From positions 18,372-82,371 of the forward strand of contig CAJJDP010000143.1 in NCBI GenBank assembly GCA_905182995.1: a stretch of 64,000 nt of DNA. The letters run 5' to 3'. The position numbers and the translations under genes are program-made. The notes below the pieces were generated by a model. It was not told where the DNA came from. It ran no database searches and saw nothing but the letters and a program-made list of their open reading frames with translations. This stretch comes from Paramecium octaurelia (taxonomy: Eukaryota > Ciliophora > Oligohymenophorea > Peniculida > Parameciidae). This document shows, piece by piece, positions 61,802 through 64,000 of the stretch (positions are counted from its first letter, which is position 1; each line of letters begins with the position of its first letter).

Positions 61802-64000
61802 TCAAATTCTTAATTCAGTGATTACTTCAGTAATGAGATGATTGAAAATTAATTCACTCAACTCCAATGCTACTTCAGTATGCTCCTCATCAAATTCCTA
61901 CCATCTATCATCGGTTTCGAATATCTACATATATTTAATAACTTAATTACTTCCTACTTTAACATCTTATCTAATCTTTCCTCTCTGACCTAAGGTAAAA
62001 TGTCATTATCCATTTAACTACCTTATGGTAATAGTATACCACTCAAAGTTTCAGCCCATAGCACAACTCTTATTGAAGATTTCTCAAGAGTCTCTTCAAC
62101 CGAATTCACCTACCTACATATCACATTCTTCCTCCAAGGCAATGGTCTTCCCTTAATACCAAAAGGTCGATGATAATCTAATGCCTCATTAAAGGCGTCA
62201 AAAATTGCCTTGTTGTGTATTCTTTCCATTTCATTGACACAGACATCTTCTGCTCCCACCTTCTCCTTCATTGAAAATATCTCCAAACTTAGAACAGCTT
62301 AGTGAATAAATCCCCCATCCAAGGATTACTCTAGCATTTCTTCTGTCAATCTAAAGAATCTCAAGATTTCAAATGGAGATGGACCAATACTCAAGTTTAT
62401 GATTTGTAAGAATTGATTCTGATATTGATTTTTAACTATTAATTTGATGTCTTCTAAATATTGTTTAACATAGCCAACATGAGTCTACACATACTGCAGA
62501 TTCTCAACTAGTCCCTATTCCTCCATATCTAATGGAACATCCCTTACTTAGGTAATATATTACTTCTAGACCTTGAATATATGATGACAGTGTCTTATTT
62601 GATTAATTCGAGTTGTATGATGCTAATTGCTGCTCCTACATATCCAATTACTCTGAATGTTGAAGTGGCTTCTTCTTTTGATCAATGAGACACTCTTCAG
62701 AATAGCTAGCCCTTAATAACTAAGAATCACTCGTGATAATTACATTAATTTTCAAATCATGGAGTTAATTCTTTAGTAGATTACTTTGACTAACACTCAC
62801 AGGCATCATCTTATTAAAATGGTCATCTCCCAATTTCTACACGAATCTCAAGTCCTTTTGAGTCTTTTATATTGTTTCATAGGCTTTAAACCATCCATCT
62901 TTGATAGCTTATTTACTGCTCTCTAGAGCTTCTAATTCTTTTTCCCCCCATTTTACTATTTCTTGTTCCTTCAATCCAAAAGAGCGAGGGGAAATCCTCT
63001 CTTGAACCAGAAGATCTTTGAGGATTTGCTTCTCTTTTTTCTCTCTCTCCTTTATCAATTCTCCTCGGAGTTAAAGGATCTGACCAATTTATGGAGGGAA
63101 CACCTCAGTTTTTTCAATAATAAGCTTCTATGGTTTCAATTTGATTTGAGGTTTTTCAACATTATTTTAAAGTACATTTTCTTTGTTAAAATCTGCGTAT
63201 TTAATAAGGCATTCAATTAAATCTGCCATCACAACAATTTCTTGTTTGACTTGAAGATTTTAGAGGAATGATTTTAAATTATCCCACCTTGCCATTTCAG
63301 TATCTTTCAATAATTAGAATTACTAAATTTTGAGTAGTTTTTTTTCCTTCTTCTTCTACCAAAGTTTTCTTGCTTTGAATCCTTTAAACCATCTCTAAAT
63401 ACATTTAGCTGCCTACTCCTTCATTTCATGTTCATAGTTTCTTGATTCTCTCAATGATATGACATCACTATTACTCTTTAAAGTTTTGTATCGAGCTTCC
63501 AATTACTTAAATTGTTCCTTTAAAGATTTGGGGACTCCTGATTTGCGAGATGTACTTTTACGATTAGCCACATAACTTAACATAAGTGGTTTTGCACTCA
63601 CTTTATTAGTGCTATCTCTAGGAGGTGATCTACTATTAGAAAGAGAATTTCTTTTGGCAATTTCAGCCAAAGAACGCAGATTCTCATCAATGTGTTTTTT
63701 CTTTTCTAACATGGATTATTGTTTTATGGATTCTAATTGTGAGTAGAACTTCTTCTTCTCTTTGATGTAATGCTTTATTTCATGAGGAAAGCGGTGTTTC
63801 TCAGGAGTGAGAGGAGGATGATGTGAATGTTCTATTGAAGACATCCTATTTCCTATGGCTATAGAATCACTTAAATACGCTCTAAAATTTAATCAATTCG
63901 CTTAGTGCCAATTTTATTTAAGAAGCTGAGTCCTAATTGATCACGATGATCTTGAAGAGTGTTTGGTTTTTCATTAAAAAAAGTGGCTGCTTTTTTGCGA
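61802..64000 (-). CDS. IQ-motif protein with DUF4378-like C-terminus (5' end beyond window)
   Basis: Stop TGA at 61804-61802. The frame is open through the right edge, with an intron at 63859-63878 (20 nt) joining ...IDQILER to PIGNRMSS, so the start lies outside. Visible parts: a basic, Ser-rich N-terminal region (NSLSNSRSPPRDSTNK), a coiled segment, an IQ motif (AAKCIQRWFKGFKARKL near 63.38 kb), a long Lys/Glu helix (LIKEREKREKQILKDLL) and a C-terminal domain: VCVNEMERIHNKAIFDAFNE, HRPFGIKGRPLPW, then EEHTEVALELSELIFNHLI and EVITELRI. That ending has the pattern of DUF4378, seen in microtubule- or ciliary-associated proteins. It converges on the TTLL gene (76 bp between stops). More introns are likely. 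Confidence 0.75.

Noticed and set aside
1-64000. Telomere repeats (CCCCAA/CCCAAA type) at the window ends
   Set aside because: Neither end carries them, so the degenerate left part cannot be called subtelomeric from this window alone.

Overview
The window reads as a ciliate macronuclear scaffold, almost certainly a Paramecium. TAA and TAG are read as Gln and only TGA stops: with this code reading frames of hundreds to about 2,200 codons open up, while the standard code gives only fragments. DNA is very AT-rich, introns are 20-35 nt with GTA...TAG ends, genes are packed with gaps often under 80 bp, and a GPI-tailed Paramecium surface-antigen (immobilization-antigen) gene is present. All gene models here were read with the ciliate code. 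Exon sums are divisible by three for nearly all of the models whose introns I could place.

Region 1, 1-22.8 kb: a degenerate, gene-poor region. It holds a small gene remnant, a WD40 pseudogene, cysteine-rich (furin/EGF-like) pseudogenes, and a very large minus-strand pseudogene (about 8.1-18.55 kb) that once encoded a surface protein with a laminin-G-like N-terminus, a long Cys-rich stalk, a REJ-like region, a GPS-like motif and a membrane tail. Three single N positions (5635, 8069, 20449) are each flanked by exactly repeated blocks (1,500 bp, 1,252 bp, 650 bp and 384 bp), so part of this region is probably assembly duplication or collapsed alternative forms. About 4.2 kb (18.55-22.79 kb) holds no recognisable gene.

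Region 2, 22.8-43.8 kb: dense intact genes. Order: a TmcB-like multi-membrane PAS-type protein; a ciliate helical-repeat (TPR-like) protein; a four-helix membrane protein; a small hypothetical; a GPI ethanolamine-phosphate transferase; a peroxisomal-type enoyl-CoA isomerase; two TPR proteins (one with a MYND zinc finger); two small proteins with N-myristoylation-type starts, one carrying a VPS9 Rab5-GEF domain; and a dual-specificity phosphatase with a polyglutamine tail.

Region 3, 43.8-49.7 kb: one intact 1,963-residue surface antigen with a signal peptide and GPI tail, head-to-head with COG4.

Region 4, 49.8-64 kb: COG4, a small zinc-binding-type protein, a 2,223-residue TPR/IQ protein, a tubulin tyrosine-ligase-like enzyme 26 bp downstream, and a partial IQ/DUF4378-like gene running off the right edge. 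The last three look like a microtubule or cilium-associated neighbourhood, but that is inference from gene content only.

No tRNA, rRNA, CRISPR, telomere repeat or complete transposon was recognised. I do not see a clearly new biological system. The most unusual material is the large REJ/GPS-type pseudogene with its repeated, gap-bounded tail, and the single-base-spaced gene packing.
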